DNA of 64,000 nt from Hyphomicrobiaceae bacterium UBA7697 (GTDB taxonomy: Bacteria; Pseudomonadota; Alphaproteobacteria; Rhizobiales; Methyloligellaceae), in assembly GCA_002482645.1 (NCBI GenBank), contig DLGJ01000008.1:558001-622000 (forward strand), given 5' to 3'. A program made the position numbers and the translations under genes. The notes under the pieces are model-generated. The model saw only the letters and a program-made list of their open reading frames with translations. It was not told where the DNA came from and did no database searches. Shown here in pieces: positions 41,422 through 49,364 of this stretch. Each line of letters begins with the position of its first letter. Positions within the stretch are counted from its first letter, which is position 1.

Positions 41422-41747
41422 TCCGCGGCGATTTGGGCGACGCCCAGGCCGAGCGAGATGCGTCCCTCCATGAGCCTGACCGGAATGGTCCTGACCGCGC
41501 CCTCGTCGGCGCCCTGCGCCTGGCCGGTCTCCAGCGAGAAGACCCAGTTATGCAGCGGGCAGGTCACCGACGCGCCGTGAACGATACCCTGGCTGAGCGG
41601 TCCGCCCTTATGCGGGCAATGATCCTCGATGGCGTAGACCTGGTCGTCTGCTGTCCGGAAGACGCCGATGCGGCCTTGCGGGGTCGCCACGCAGCGCGCG
41701 CCGCGCAGTGGAATGTCGTCGATGCTGCCGATCTCGAACCACGCCAT
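41418..41747 (-). CDS. nirD: Nitrite reductase small subunit
   Basis: A 109-residue Rieske-type protein. The [2Fe-2S] ligands are C-P-H-K-G-G (H-C-P-H context) and C-P-L-H-N-W. It begins M-A-W-F-E-I-G-S. It pairs with the large subunit NirB, encoded five bases upstream, to make the NADH-dependent assimilatory nitrite reductase that reduces nitrite to ammonium. Its stop overlaps the nasA start in an ATGA arrangement. Confidence 0.94.
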   Translation of the reverse strand: MAWFEIGSIDDIPLRGARCVATPQGRIGVFRTADDQVYAIEDHCPHKGGPLSQGIVHGASVTCPLHNWVFSLETGQAQGADEGAVRTIPVRLMEGRISLGLGVAQIAAE

Positions 41748-41751
41748 GATC

Positions 41752-44205
41752 TTACTCCGCCGCCTGCTGGAAAGGCACTGTCGCCATGGGCTGGAACTCG
41801 TGCTTGTCCTTGCCTGATACGCGCTCGGACCAGGGGTCGACCTGCGCGAATTTCTGGCTGAAGACGAAGCGGTCGAAATACTCCCGCCGCCGCACGACAT
41901 CCTCCAGCACCTGCCGTTTGATTTCGTCGGGGCCGATCCGCTTGGCCCATTTGTAGATGCGCTCAAGATAGCGCGCCTGCTCGCGATACATCTGAACCAG
42001 CGCGACGATCACCTCGAGCGCCTCGTCTTCGGTCTTCACGAGGCCGAGCACCTCGGTGCCCTTGATGTCGAGACCGGCCGCACCCGCGAAATGGATCTCG
42101 TAGCCGGAGTCGACGCAGATCACGCCGACATCCTTGCAGGTCGCCTCGGCGCAGTTGCGCGGGCAGCCCGACACCGCCATCTTCACCTTGGCCGGCGTCC
42201 AGGAACCCCACATGAACTTCTCGATACGAATGCCGAGACCGGTGGAATCCTGCGTGCCGAAGCGGCACCAGTCCGTGCCGACGCAAGTCTTCACTGTGCG
42301 CAGCCCTTTGGCGTATGCATGGCCTGAAACGAATCCTGCCTTCCCGAGATCGGCCCAGACCGCAGGCAGGTCCTCCTTCCTGATGCCCAGCATGTCGATG
42401 CGCTGGCCACCCGTGACCTTCACGGTCGGGATTTCGAACTTGTCGACCACGTCGGCGATGGCGCGCAGTTCCTTCGCCGAGGTGACCCCACCCCACATGC
42501 GCGGAACGACCGAATAGGTGCCGTCCTTCTGGATGTTGGCGTGGACGCGCTCGTTGATGAAACGCGACTGGTAGTCGTCGGCATATTCGTCAGGCCAGTC
42601 GGCGACGAGATAGTAGTTGAGCGCCGGCCGGCATTTGGCGCAGCCGCAGGAGGTCTTCCACTCAAGCTCCTGCATCACGGCGGGGATCGTCTTCAGACCC
42701 TTCGCCTTGATGAGCCGGCGCACCTCATCGTGACCAAGCGTAGTGCAGGAGCAGATCGGCTGAGTGGCAGCGGGGTTATAGCTGTCGCCCAGCGTCAGTA
42801 CCATCAGCTTCTCGACCAACGGTGTGCAGGTGCCGCACGAGGCGGACGCCTTGGTGTGAGCGCGTACATCGTCGAGACTGGTCAGGCCCTTCGCAGTGAT
42901 CGCGCCGGTGATCTTTCCCTTGCAAACGCCGTTGCAGCCGCAGATTTCCGCATCATCCGCCAGTGCCGCAACGGCCGCCAAAGGGTCCGCCGAGGTTCCT
43001 CCCTGGAAAGCCTGTCCGAAGATCAGCGTGTCGCGCATCTCCGAAATGTCGGTCGCCTTCTTCTTCAGGTCGTTGAACCAGGCACCGTCGGCCGTCTCGC
43101 CGAACAGCACCGTTCCGATGATCCGGTTGTCCTTCAAAATGATGCGCTTGTAGATGCCGGCCATGGCATCTCGCAGGACGATCTCCTCGCGATCCTCACC
43201 TTCGGCAAAGTCGCCAAGCGAGTAGAGATCGACGCCCGTTACCTTGAGTTTGGTTGGTGTTTCCTCCGGCAGAAAGGCAGCCTGCTCCCCGAGCAACGTC
43301 TTCGTGGCGACCTTGGCCATATCGTAAAGCGGTGCGACGAGGCCGTAGCAGACATTGGCATGTTCCACACACTCGCCAATGGCGATGATGTCAGGGTCAG
43401 AACTAATCATGCTGTCATCGACGATAATGCCGCGTTCAACATGTAGTCCGGCATCTGTCGCGATGCGGGTTTCCGGGCGGATGCCAACCGCCATCACAAC
43501 GAGGTCGGCCGGATAGACCGTGCCGTCCTCCAGCAATACCGCCTCGACATGTTCATTGCCCAGTATGGCTTTGGTCTGCGCCTTGCAGTGGATTTTGATG
43601 CCGCGCCCCTCGAGTTCCTTCTGGAGCAGATAGCCAGCTGTCGGATCGAGCTGGCGCTCCATCAGGTGGCCCATCAGGTGAAGCACGACCACCTCCATGC
43701 CGCGCAGCCTGAGCGCCGCCGCCGCTTCCAGCCCCAGCAGGCCGCCGCCGATGACAACCGCTTTGGCTTCGGGCTTGGCGGCCGCAATCACCATCGCTTC
43801 CACGTCATCCAGGTCGCGGAAGGCGCGCACACCCGGCAGGTCTCTGCCCGCGACCGGGATCATGAAGGGCGCAGAACCGGTCGCCACCACCAGTTTGTCA
43901 TAAGACGTTTCGCCCTTGACGGTGGTCACGACCTTCTTCTCGCGGTCAATCTTCGTCACCGTCTCGCCGAAGCGGCAATCGACGCCATTGGCGCTGTACC
44001 AATCTGCATCGTGCGTGACGATCTGCTCATACGTCTTCTCGCCAGCAAGCACTGGAGAGAGCATGATCCGGTTGTAATTGCCGCGCGGCTCAGCCCCGAA
44101 CAGCGTTACTTCGAAGGCGTCAGGCGCCTGCTCAAACAGATTTTCCAGCATGCGCCCCGAGGCCATGCCGGCGCCGATGACGACGAGTTTCTGGGCCATT
44201 GTCAT
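41752..44205 (-). CDS. nirB: Nitrite reductase large subunit
   Basis: An 817-residue NADH-dependent nitrite reductase. An FAD/NAD oxidoreductase domain covers about residues 5-330 (V-V-I-G-A-G-M-A-S-G and a second G-G-G-L-L-G-L). BFD-like iron-sulphur segments follow (C-G-C-N-G-V-C-K-G-K and I-C-S-C-T-T-L-G). The sulphite/nitrite reductase domain contains C-V-G-T-D-W-C-R-F-G and S-G-C-P-R-N-C-A-E, which hold the siroheme and 4Fe-4S. I chose the ATG at 44205, with an AAGGA ribosome site at a five-base spacing; 44199 is the alternative. The operon runs narK, nirB, nirD, nasA, cysG. Confidence 0.95.
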   Translation of the reverse strand: MTMAQKLVVIGAGMASGRMLENLFEQAPDAFEVTLFGAEPRGNYNRIMLSPVLAGEKTYEQIVTHDADWYSANGVDCRFGETVTKIDREKKVVTTVKGETSYDKLVVATGSAPFMIPVAGRDLPGVRAFRDLDDVEAMVIAAAKPEAKAVVIGGGLLGLEAAAALRLRGMEVVVLHLMGHLMERQLDPTAGYLLQKELEGRGIKIHCKAQTKAILGNEHVEAVLLEDGTVYPADLVVMAVGIRPETRIATDAGLHVERGIIVDDSMISSDPDIIAIGECVEHANVCYGLVAPLYDMAKVATKTLLGEQAAFLPEETPTKLKVTGVDLYSLGDFAEGEDREEIVLRDAMAGIYKRIILKDNRIIGTVLFGETADGAWFNDLKKKATDISEMRDTLIFGQAFQGGTSADPLAAVAALADDAEICGCNGVCKGKITGAITAKGLTSLDDVRAHTKASASCGTCTPLVEKLMVLTLGDSYNPAATQPICSCTTLGHDEVRRLIKAKGLKTIPAVMQELEWKTSCGCAKCRPALNYYLVADWPDEYADDYQSRFINERVHANIQKDGTYSVVPRMWGGVTSAKELRAIADVVDKFEIPTVKVTGGQRIDMLGIRKEDLPAVWADLGKAGFVSGHAYAKGLRTVKTCVGTDWCRFGTQDSTGLGIRIEKFMWGSWTPAKVKMAVSGCPRNCAEATCKDVGVICVDSGYEIHFAGAAGLDIKGTEVLGLVKTEDEALEVIVALVQMYREQARYLERIYKWAKRIGPDEIKRQVLEDVVRRREYFDRFVFSQKFAQVDPWSERVSGKDKHEFQPMATVPFQQAAE

Positions 44206-44215
44206 GGTTCCTTCG

Positions 44216-45505
44216 TTATTCTGCGGGCTGGGCGAGCGAAGCATCGGGCCGTCCATCGCGCTCCATCCGCCGGATCGCCACATGCATCCAGGCGAGGCAG
44301 ACCGCCGTCAGGACAAGCAGCAGCATGAAGCAGCTCGACCAGATGCCGGTGAGGTCGTTGAGTGCGCCGAAGACAATCGGCAGGATGAAGCCGCCGAGGC
44401 CGCCGATCATGCCGACCAGGCCGCCGACAGCACCGACATTGTCGGGATAGTAGACAGGGATGTGCTTGTAGACGGCCGCCTTGCCCAGGCTCATGAAGAA
44501 GCCCAGGACGAAAGCGACGGCGATGAAGGCGATCGGGCCCACCGCCATGTGGAAGGCGATCGGCCCTTCGATGCCCCGCACCGTATAGTCGGCGGCCGGG
44601 ATCGACAGCACCGCGCAGCACACCGTCGCCACCGCGAAGGTCCAGTAGAGCACCGAGCGCGCACCGATGCGATCGGAGAGCATGCCGCCATAGGCACGAA
44701 AGATCGACGCGGGAATCGAATAGGCGGCGCCGACCATGCCGGCGGTCGCAATGTCGAAGCCGTAGACGCCGATGAGATAGCGCGGCAGCCATAGTGCAAG
44801 GGCGACGAAAGCGCCGAAAGCGAAGAAATAATAGAGAGAGAAGCGCCAGACGCGCATATCTTTCAGTGGTTTGAACTCGGCGACGAAGCTGCGGGCCTGC
44901 CCTGCTCCGGTTTCGCGGCGCTGGCGGATGACCGGATCATCCTCGGTGGTGAGCCAGAAGATCGCCGCCATCAGGACGAGCGCCGCAGCCCAGACGAGCG
45001 CGACGCTCTGCCAGCCCCAGGCCAGCAGCACGAAGGGGGCGGCGAATTTGGTCACAGCCGCACCCACATTGCCGACGCCGAAGATACCGAGCGCCGTGCC
45101 CTGATGCGAGGCCGGGTAGAAGCGGGACACATAGGCGACACCAACGGCGAAGGAGCCGCCGGCCAAGCCGACACCGAGAGCGGCGATCAACATCTGGGAA
45201 TAGGTCGTCGCGAAGGCGAGCAGGAAGGTTGCCAGCGCTGCCGCAAGCATCGTGACGGTGTAGACCAGCCGCCCGCCGAGACGGTCGGTCCAGATGCCCA
45301 GGAGCATGCGCACAAGCGATCCGGTCAGGATGGGCATGCCGACCAGAAGGCCGAATTGCGTTTCGCTGAGGCCGAGCTCTTCCTTGATGCGAATGCCGAT
45401 GATCGAGAAGATCGTCCACACGGCAAAGCACACGGTGAAGGCAATCGTCGACATCGACAGTGCTCTCGTCGTCGCACGGTGGGTTTCTACTGAGGTTTCG
45501 GTCAT
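44216..45505 (-). CDS. narK: Nitrate/nitrite MFS transporter
   Basis: A 429-residue NarK/NasA-type transporter of the nitrate-nitrite porter family with about 12 membrane helices. The nitrate signature is seen in G-S-F-A-V-G-V-A-Y-V-S-R-F-Y and G-I-F-G-V-G-N-V-G-A-A, with the equivalent second-half motif G-A-V-G-G-L-V-G-M-I-G-G. It imports nitrate for the reductases encoded downstream. I chose the ATG at 45505, which has a GGAG ribosome site; an ATG at 45526 is possible. It is the first structural gene after the attenuator leader and sigma54 promoter. Confidence 0.94.
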   Translation of the reverse strand: MTETSVETHRATTRALSMSTIAFTVCFAVWTIFSIIGIRIKEELGLSETQFGLLVGMPILTGSLVRMLLGIWTDRLGGRLVYTVTMLAAALATFLLAFATTYSQMLIAALGVGLAGGSFAVGVAYVSRFYPASHQGTALGIFGVGNVGAAVTKFAAPFVLLAWGWQSVALVWAAALVLMAAIFWLTTEDDPVIRQRRETGAGQARSFVAEFKPLKDMRVWRFSLYYFFAFGAFVALALWLPRYLIGVYGFDIATAGMVGAAYSIPASIFRAYGGMLSDRIGARSVLYWTFAVATVCCAVLSIPAADYTVRGIEGPIAFHMAVGPIAFIAVAFVLGFFMSLGKAAVYKHIPVYYPDNVGAVGGLVGMIGGLGGFILPIVFGALNDLTGIWSSCFMLLLVLTAVCLAWMHVAIRRMERDGRPDASLAQPAE

Positions 45506-45554
45506 CTCGGCTCCATCGGCAGCCATTGGCAGTGGCGCTGGTTAGAAACAAAAA

Positions 45555-45614
45555 GCCGCCGGCCAGGTCCCAACCACCCGGAATATCCGGATCGCTATGG
45601 ACCTGAACGGCGGC
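45555..45614 (-). terminator. Leader terminator of the nitrate operon, likely NasT target
   Basis: On the minus strand GCCGCCGTTCAGGTCC pairs with GGACCTGGCCGGCGGC and is followed by TTTTTGTTTC, a strong intrinsic terminator 50 bases before the transporter start. The loop contains a small hairpin CCGG-ATATT-CCGG. Because the element also encodes the ANTAR antiterminator NasT, this is the expected site where nitrate relieves termination. Confidence 0.85.
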
Positions 45615-45680
45615 TTTGCCTGAAGGGCGCCCGTCGTTGGACGCGAAATCTCTGACCCGACTTTGGGCCTATCACCATGA

Positions 45681-45698
45681 AAGCAGGAAGCGTGCCAA
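45681..45698 (-). promoter_or_regulatory. Sigma54 promoter of the nitrate operon
   Basis: The minus strand reads TTGGCACGCTTCCTGCTTT. The -24 element TGGCACG is exact, and the -12 element CTGCT differs from TTGCT by one base, with correct spacing. Transcription would start near 45669, just upstream of the leader terminator. It indicates general nitrogen (NtrC) control in addition to nitrate antitermination. Confidence 0.75.
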
Positions 45699-45807
45699 TT
45701 TGGATGGCGTGGCGTTTATCGTGTTGTATCAGTGGCTTGGCGCATCAAGCTTCACCGCGCCGATTCCGCTGCCTGACCGATCGATGTTCAAATTGTCATT
45801 TTGCGCT

Positions 45808-45822
45808 GCACAATATTTGTGC
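45808..45822. promoter_or_regulatory. Candidate NtrC enhancer site
   Basis: The inverted repeat GCACAA-ATA-TTGTGC (minus strand) lies about 115 bases upstream of the sigma54 promoter. Size, symmetry and distance fit an NtrC-type activator site. The match to the NtrC consensus is only partial. Confidence 0.5.
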
Positions 45823-45856
45823 GCTGCATAATCCTGCAGCGTCGCGGCTGGGCCGG

Positions 45857-47065
45857 TCAACGTCCAAGGTAGTCGGTAACCCGGTCGGGATCGAAAACCT
45901 TTCCATCGAAAAAGCCATCCGGCCCAAGGACGAGGCTTGCGCCCGCCGAACCAACAGGCACAGCAGCGGTCAACGCGCCCTCGACCTTGGCGTTTGCACC
46001 GGGCAGCGCCGCGCCGATAGATCCGAGCGCGCTTCGGTAAAGATCCGGTCGGTAGCTGTCGCGCGCGACGGCCTCGTTGTGCGGGCTGGCCTCGACCTGC
46101 CCCCAGCGCACCATCTGGCTATAGAACCAGAGCGCATGGCTCTTCCATGGGAAGGTCGCCGCCTTTGCATGGGGCACGAAGAAATCGTCCATTGCAATCA
46201 CCTCGCCGTCGCCTGTCCAGATTTGCCCGGACAGCGCAGGAAGAAGCCATTCTGGAGGGCAGCCTATATAGTCCGGCCTCGCAAGGAGGCTTGCCAGTTC
46301 TTCGTGGTTGGAGGTCACGCCGCACCATTGTGCGGCACGGTACAAGGCGCGCAGCAGCCGATCGAGCGCATCGGGATTGGCTTCGGCCCAGTTGGTCGAG
46401 ACGCCGAGCACCTTTTCCGGGCTCGATCGCCAGATCATCGACTTGGTGGTGATGATGCGTCCGGTGCCGGCGATCGCGGAGGCGGAATTGTATGGCTCCC
46501 CGACGCAGTAACCTTCGATCTGCCCCGATGCCAGCGCGTCGGGCATGAGTGGTGGCGGAACGATGACGATCTCGACATCCTTGTCGGGATCGATGCCACA
46601 GGCGGCGAGCCAGTAGCGCAGTTCGTAATTATGGCCGGAATGTGGATGTACGACGGCAAAGCGCGGCCGGCCCGCGCCGCTCTGTGCCGCGATGACCTTG
46701 CCAAGGGCCACCCCCGCTGAAGCAGGGTCGAAGCCACCCGACGCCCCATTGTCTTTCATGGCAGCCCACAGATTCCGCGAGACCGTTACGGCATTGCCAC
46801 CGAGCCCAAGTGCCATCGGCGCAATGGTGTGCTTGGCAAGCGGTGCAAGGCCGAGATTGAATGCGATCGGCATGGGGCCAAGCATGTGCGCGGCCTGGAA
46901 GTGTCCGACGGCGAGGCGGTCGCGAATGCTGGCCCAGGAATGTTCGCGCACGAGAGCCAGATCGAGACCTTCCGCCTCAGCAAAATTCTTCTCGCGCGCT
47001 GCGACGAGAACAGCGCTGTCGAGCAACGGCAGGAAGCCGATATCCACGCAATAATCTGGGCTCAT
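45857..47065 (-). CDS. nasS: Nitrate sensor NasS
   Basis: A 402-residue NrtA-like nitrate-binding protein without a signal peptide, so it acts in the cytoplasm. It begins D-I-G-F-L-P-L-L-D-S-A-V-L-V-A-A-R-E, the diagnostic start of the family, with H-M-L-G-P-M-P and E-G-Y-C-V-G-E-P-Y-N later on. In NasS-NasT systems NasS holds the antiterminator NasT inactive until nitrate binds. The start overlaps the nasT stop in an ATGA arrangement. It is the second gene of the regulatory pair, upstream of the nitrate operon promoter. Confidence 0.92.
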   Translation of the reverse strand: MSPDYCVDIGFLPLLDSAVLVAAREKNFAEAEGLDLALVREHSWASIRDRLAVGHFQAAHMLGPMPIAFNLGLAPLAKHTIAPMALGLGGNAVTVSRNLWAAMKDNGASGGFDPASAGVALGKVIAAQSGAGRPRFAVVHPHSGHNYELRYWLAACGIDPDKDVEIVIVPPPLMPDALASGQIEGYCVGEPYNSASAIAGTGRIITTKSMIWRSSPEKVLGVSTNWAEANPDALDRLLRALYRAAQWCGVTSNHEELASLLARPDYIGCPPEWLLPALSGQIWTGDGEVIAMDDFFVPHAKAATFPWKSHALWFYSQMVRWGQVEASPHNEAVARDSYRPDLYRSALGSIGAALPGANAKVEGALTAAVPVGSAGASLVLGPDGFFDGKVFDPDRVTDYLGR

Positions 47066-47664
47066 GATTTGTCTCCCGGCCCAAGCAGACCGACGGTCGT
47101 AACCAGGCTCTGCGCGATCTCCACGATCTTGCGGTTCTGGTTCATCGCAGTCTTGCGCAAAAGCGCATAGGCCTCTTCCTCCGAAAGTCCGCGTGACTTC
47201 ATCAGAATGCCTTTTGCGCGTTCGACCAGCCTGCGATTTTCCAGTTCGCTCCGTGCCTCCTCCAGTTCCCGTGCCATGCGCGAGAAGGCGTTGAATCGGC
47301 TGATCGCCATATCCAGAATTGGTTTGACCCGGTGCTTCTGCAGCCCGTCGATGACATAGGCCGAAACACCCGCGTCGATGGCCGCCTCGATGGAGGCGCT
47401 GTCGGAACGGTCGACGAACATGGCGATCGGGCGTTTTACGGCGCGGCTCAGTTGAAACATGCTTTCGAGCATGTCGCGGTTCGGGTTCTCCAAGTCTATG
47501 ACAATGACATCCGGATCGATCTCGGCAATGCGCCGCGCTATGCCCGTCATGTCGTGAAGCACGGCAACTTCGCCATGTCCGGCTTCACGAAGACCTTCCT
47601 CGATAATGGCCGCGCGTATCCGATTCTCGTCGATGATCAGGATTCGGAGGGTGCTGTGGCTCAT
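47062..47664 (-). CDS. nasT: ANTAR antiterminator NasT
   Basis: A 200-residue protein with an N-terminal receiver-like domain (I-L-I-I-D-E-N-R, V-I-V-I-D-L-E-N-P) and a C-terminal ANTAR RNA-binding domain from about residue 140 (V-E-R-A-K-G-I-L-M-K, then L-S-E-E-E-A-Y-A-L-L-R-K-T-A-M). It should bind the leader RNA at 45555-45614 and stop the terminator from forming when NasS has bound nitrate. It overlaps nasS by four bases. Its promoter lies in the 230 bases before attR. Confidence 0.94.
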   Translation of the reverse strand: MSHSTLRILIIDENRIRAAIIEEGLREAGHGEVAVLHDMTGIARRIAEIDPDVIVIDLENPNRDMLESMFQLSRAVKRPIAMFVDRSDSASIEAAIDAGVSAYVIDGLQKHRVKPILDMAISRFNAFSRMARELEEARSELENRRLVERAKGILMKSRGLSEEEAYALLRKTAMNQNRKIVEIAQSLVTTVGLLGPGDKS

Positions 47665-47869
47665 GAGGCAATTGATTGCGCGTTAAACGTTATGCTGCAA
47701 TGCAAAATCAACAACGTATCGCTAGATAACGGGAGAGATCACCAAACTCTGTCGTTTGTCTTCTCCAGCCTCAGTACGGATTCGCCGAATTTAGCGTAGC
47801 GATTGTACACCTCGGTTTCCAGGAAGTTATGACAGAGCGGTTTCGGGAGGCTTCAAATCTCCACAGTAA
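47665..47869. other. Right end of the element upstream of nasT
   Basis: About 200 bases without a gene. It must hold the nasT promoter, but no sigma54 or clear -35/-10 pair is certain. The inner arm of attP (from 47870) follows. Confidence 0.5.
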
Positions 47870-47900
47870 GCAAATGTCGGTCCCGGTCAAAACCTGCCCG
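47870..47900. other. attR of the integrative element
   Basis: The element arm GCAAATGTCGGTCCCGGTCA is followed by AAACCT, the core GCCCG (47896-47900) and host sequence GGGGTGACGATGAGAGAG. It is the inverted counterpart of the arm at attL. Confidence 0.85.
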
Positions 47901-47912
47901 GGGGTGACGATG
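47896..47912. repeat. Palindromic repeat broken by the integrative element (right part)
   Basis: GCCCGGGGGTGACGATG completes the repeat that begins at 28640. It matches the end of the intact copy at 10488. Confidence 0.88.
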
Positions 47913-47944
47913 AGAGAGAGGCTAGCGCCCACCACACCGCCTTC

Positions 47945-48013
47945 TCGCTCAAGCAGGCCAGAGGCCAGTACCGCAGACCAAAATGCCCTCAAGTAGCGCG
48001 AAGCGCGGTAGCG
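47945..48013. repeat. CTCAAG hairpin-repeat cluster D
   Basis: Two units follow the terminase gene on the minus strand. One is diverged (47945-47973, GGCC/GGCC inner stem). The other, at 47984-48013, has a GCGC/GCGC inner stem. The outer stem of the second unit (GCCCT with AGCGC) is only partly paired, the one clear exception to compensation. Confidence 0.8.
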
Positions 48014-48017
48014 CAAC

Positions 48018-49364
48018 TTAAAGAGCGCGAACGCGCAGTTCGCCGGCCCCGCGCAGACACAGATCCGTCAGTACCCAGACGAGCGCATCGACCCGGTCGG
48101 GACTGCTCCCCCCGGAAAGGCCGTCGAGGCCGAAATCGCACATCTCGTCTTCGAGCGCGGGCAGCATTCCCACATGGCTGACGAGGCCGCGCTCGTAGAG
48201 CGCCGCCACCGGCTCGGCCCGCAGCACCTTGCCGCGCGAGGCCCGCACGGGGCGCACCGGCACGGACGCATCGACCTGGTGCAGCACGGTCTCGACCAGT
48301 TCGCCGCCCTGGTTCACCTCGACCACGATGCGATCCGCCTCGAAGCGGCGATAGGCGGCGACAACGGCCCGCGCCCAATCGAGCGGGCGCGCGCCTTCCA
48401 CGGTCTCGTCGCCAAGCACATAAGCGCGCGCATCTTGACCGGGCCACGCGGCGGCGCGTCCCGCAACGACGATGCCGCAGGCATCGGCCCGCGCCCCGGA
48501 ACTCGCCGGCGGATCGACCGCGACGACGATGCGCGAAAGCTCCGGCGCCACGGACACCCGATGACGCTCGATCAGCGCGCGCGGCCATAGACTGTCCTCG
48601 CGATCCTCCAGCAGCTCCGCGTCGAGCTCCTGGCGCCCGAGCCGCGTGCCGCGATAGCGCCCGACGATCGCCTCCAGAAACGACGGCGCGAGATTGGCCG
48701 CGTTCGCGGACGTCGCCACCCGCGTCACCACGGTGCGCGCGTCCGAGAGCAGCGCCTTGATCAGCGGGACCGGCCGCGGCGTGGTGGTCACCACCTGGCG
48801 CGGCGCGTCCCCGAGGCGCAAGCCGAACTGCAGCATGTCCCAGGTTTCTTGCGGCCGCCGCCACTTGCCGAGCTCGTCCGACCAGGCCGCTGTGAATTGC
48901 GGGCCCCGCAAACTCTCCGGGTCCTCCGCCGAGAACAGATGCGCCACCGCCCCGCAAGGCCACGTGACCTGCCGCTTCGACGGCTCGAACAGAGGCCGAG
49001 CGCCCGGCGGATGCACCGCCAGCAGGCCCGACACGCCTTCGACCATGACGGTGCGCGCATCCGCCAGCGTCTCGCCGATCAGCGCGATCCGCGCCTCGGG
49101 AAGCGCCCGCGCATGGGCCCGCACCCATTCGGCCCCGGCACGGGTTTTCCCCGCGCCACGCCCGCCCAGCATCAGCCAGGTGGTCCAGGATGCTCCGTCT
49201 CCGGACGATGCGGGCGGAAGCTGATCGTCCCGTGCCCAGATCTCGAAATCGTAATGCAGCGCCGTCAACTCGGACGGCGAAAGCGTTGAAAGGAATCGCT
49301 CAATCGTTTCCGGGCCGGAGCCGCGCAAGGCGGCCCGCAAGGTCTCGGCGGAGCCTGTCCGCAT
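48018..49364 (-). CDS. GTA g2-type large terminase
   Basis: A 448-residue terminase. The ATPase domain starts W-L-M-L-G-G-R-G-A-G-K-T-R-A-G (Walker A) and has the L-I-G-E-T-L-A-D-A-R segment. The nuclease half contains I-V-V-A-V-D-P-P-A-S and a later V-E-V-N-Q-G-G-E segment with acidic metal ligands. It packages host DNA into heads. I chose the ATG at 49364, which overlaps the end of the g1 gene by 65 bases. In other GTAs the portal gene follows immediately; here the integrated 19-kb element and repeats separate the two. Confidence 0.93.
   Translation of the reverse strand: MRTGSAETLRAALRGSGPETIERFLSTLSPSELTALHYDFEIWARDDQLPPASSGDGASWTTWLMLGGRGAGKTRAGAEWVRAHARALPEARIALIGETLADARTVMVEGVSGLLAVHPPGARPLFEPSKRQVTWPCGAVAHLFSAEDPESLRGPQFTAAWSDELGKWRRPQETWDMLQFGLRLGDAPRQVVTTTPRPVPLIKALLSDARTVVTRVATSANAANLAPSFLEAIVGRYRGTRLGRQELDAELLEDREDSLWPRALIERHRVSVAPELSRIVVAVDPPASSGARADACGIVVAGRAAAWPGQDARAYVLGDETVEGARPLDWARAVVAAYRRFEADRIVVEVNQGGELVETVLHQVDASVPVRPVRASRGKVLRAEPVAALYERGLVSHVGMLPALEDEMCDFGLDGLSGGSSPDRVDALVWVLTDLCLRGAGELRVRAL

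Larger units (their letters stand above)
28719..47900. mobile_element. Integrative mobilizable element carrying nitrate assimilation genes
   Basis: The bounds are the shared GCCCG at 28719-28723 and 47896-47900, giving an insert of about 19,177 bp. The inner arms (28724-28746 and 47870-47895) are inverted repeats: reverse complement of the left arm CATTTGTCGGTTTCGGTGAA and right arm CAAATGTCGGTCCCGGTCAA, as expected of an attP. The joined outer flanks restore a palindromic repeat identical in its core to 10458-10488. Cargo includes the serine recombinase, a PIN/RHH module, an AlpA-like gene, a diguanylate cyclase, TraA, TraC and TraD, and a nasTS-narK-nirBD-nasA-cysG operon. No coupling protein or type IV secretion genes are present, so transfer would need a helper. 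Confidence 0.88.

Noticed and set aside
28719..47900. tRNA gene as the integration target
   Set aside because: No tRNA lies at either border. The borders match a palindromic intergenic repeat instead.
28719..47900. Self-transmissible conjugative element
   Set aside because: Only relaxosome genes (traA, traC, traD) are present; coupling protein and secretion genes are absent, so at most it is mobilizable.
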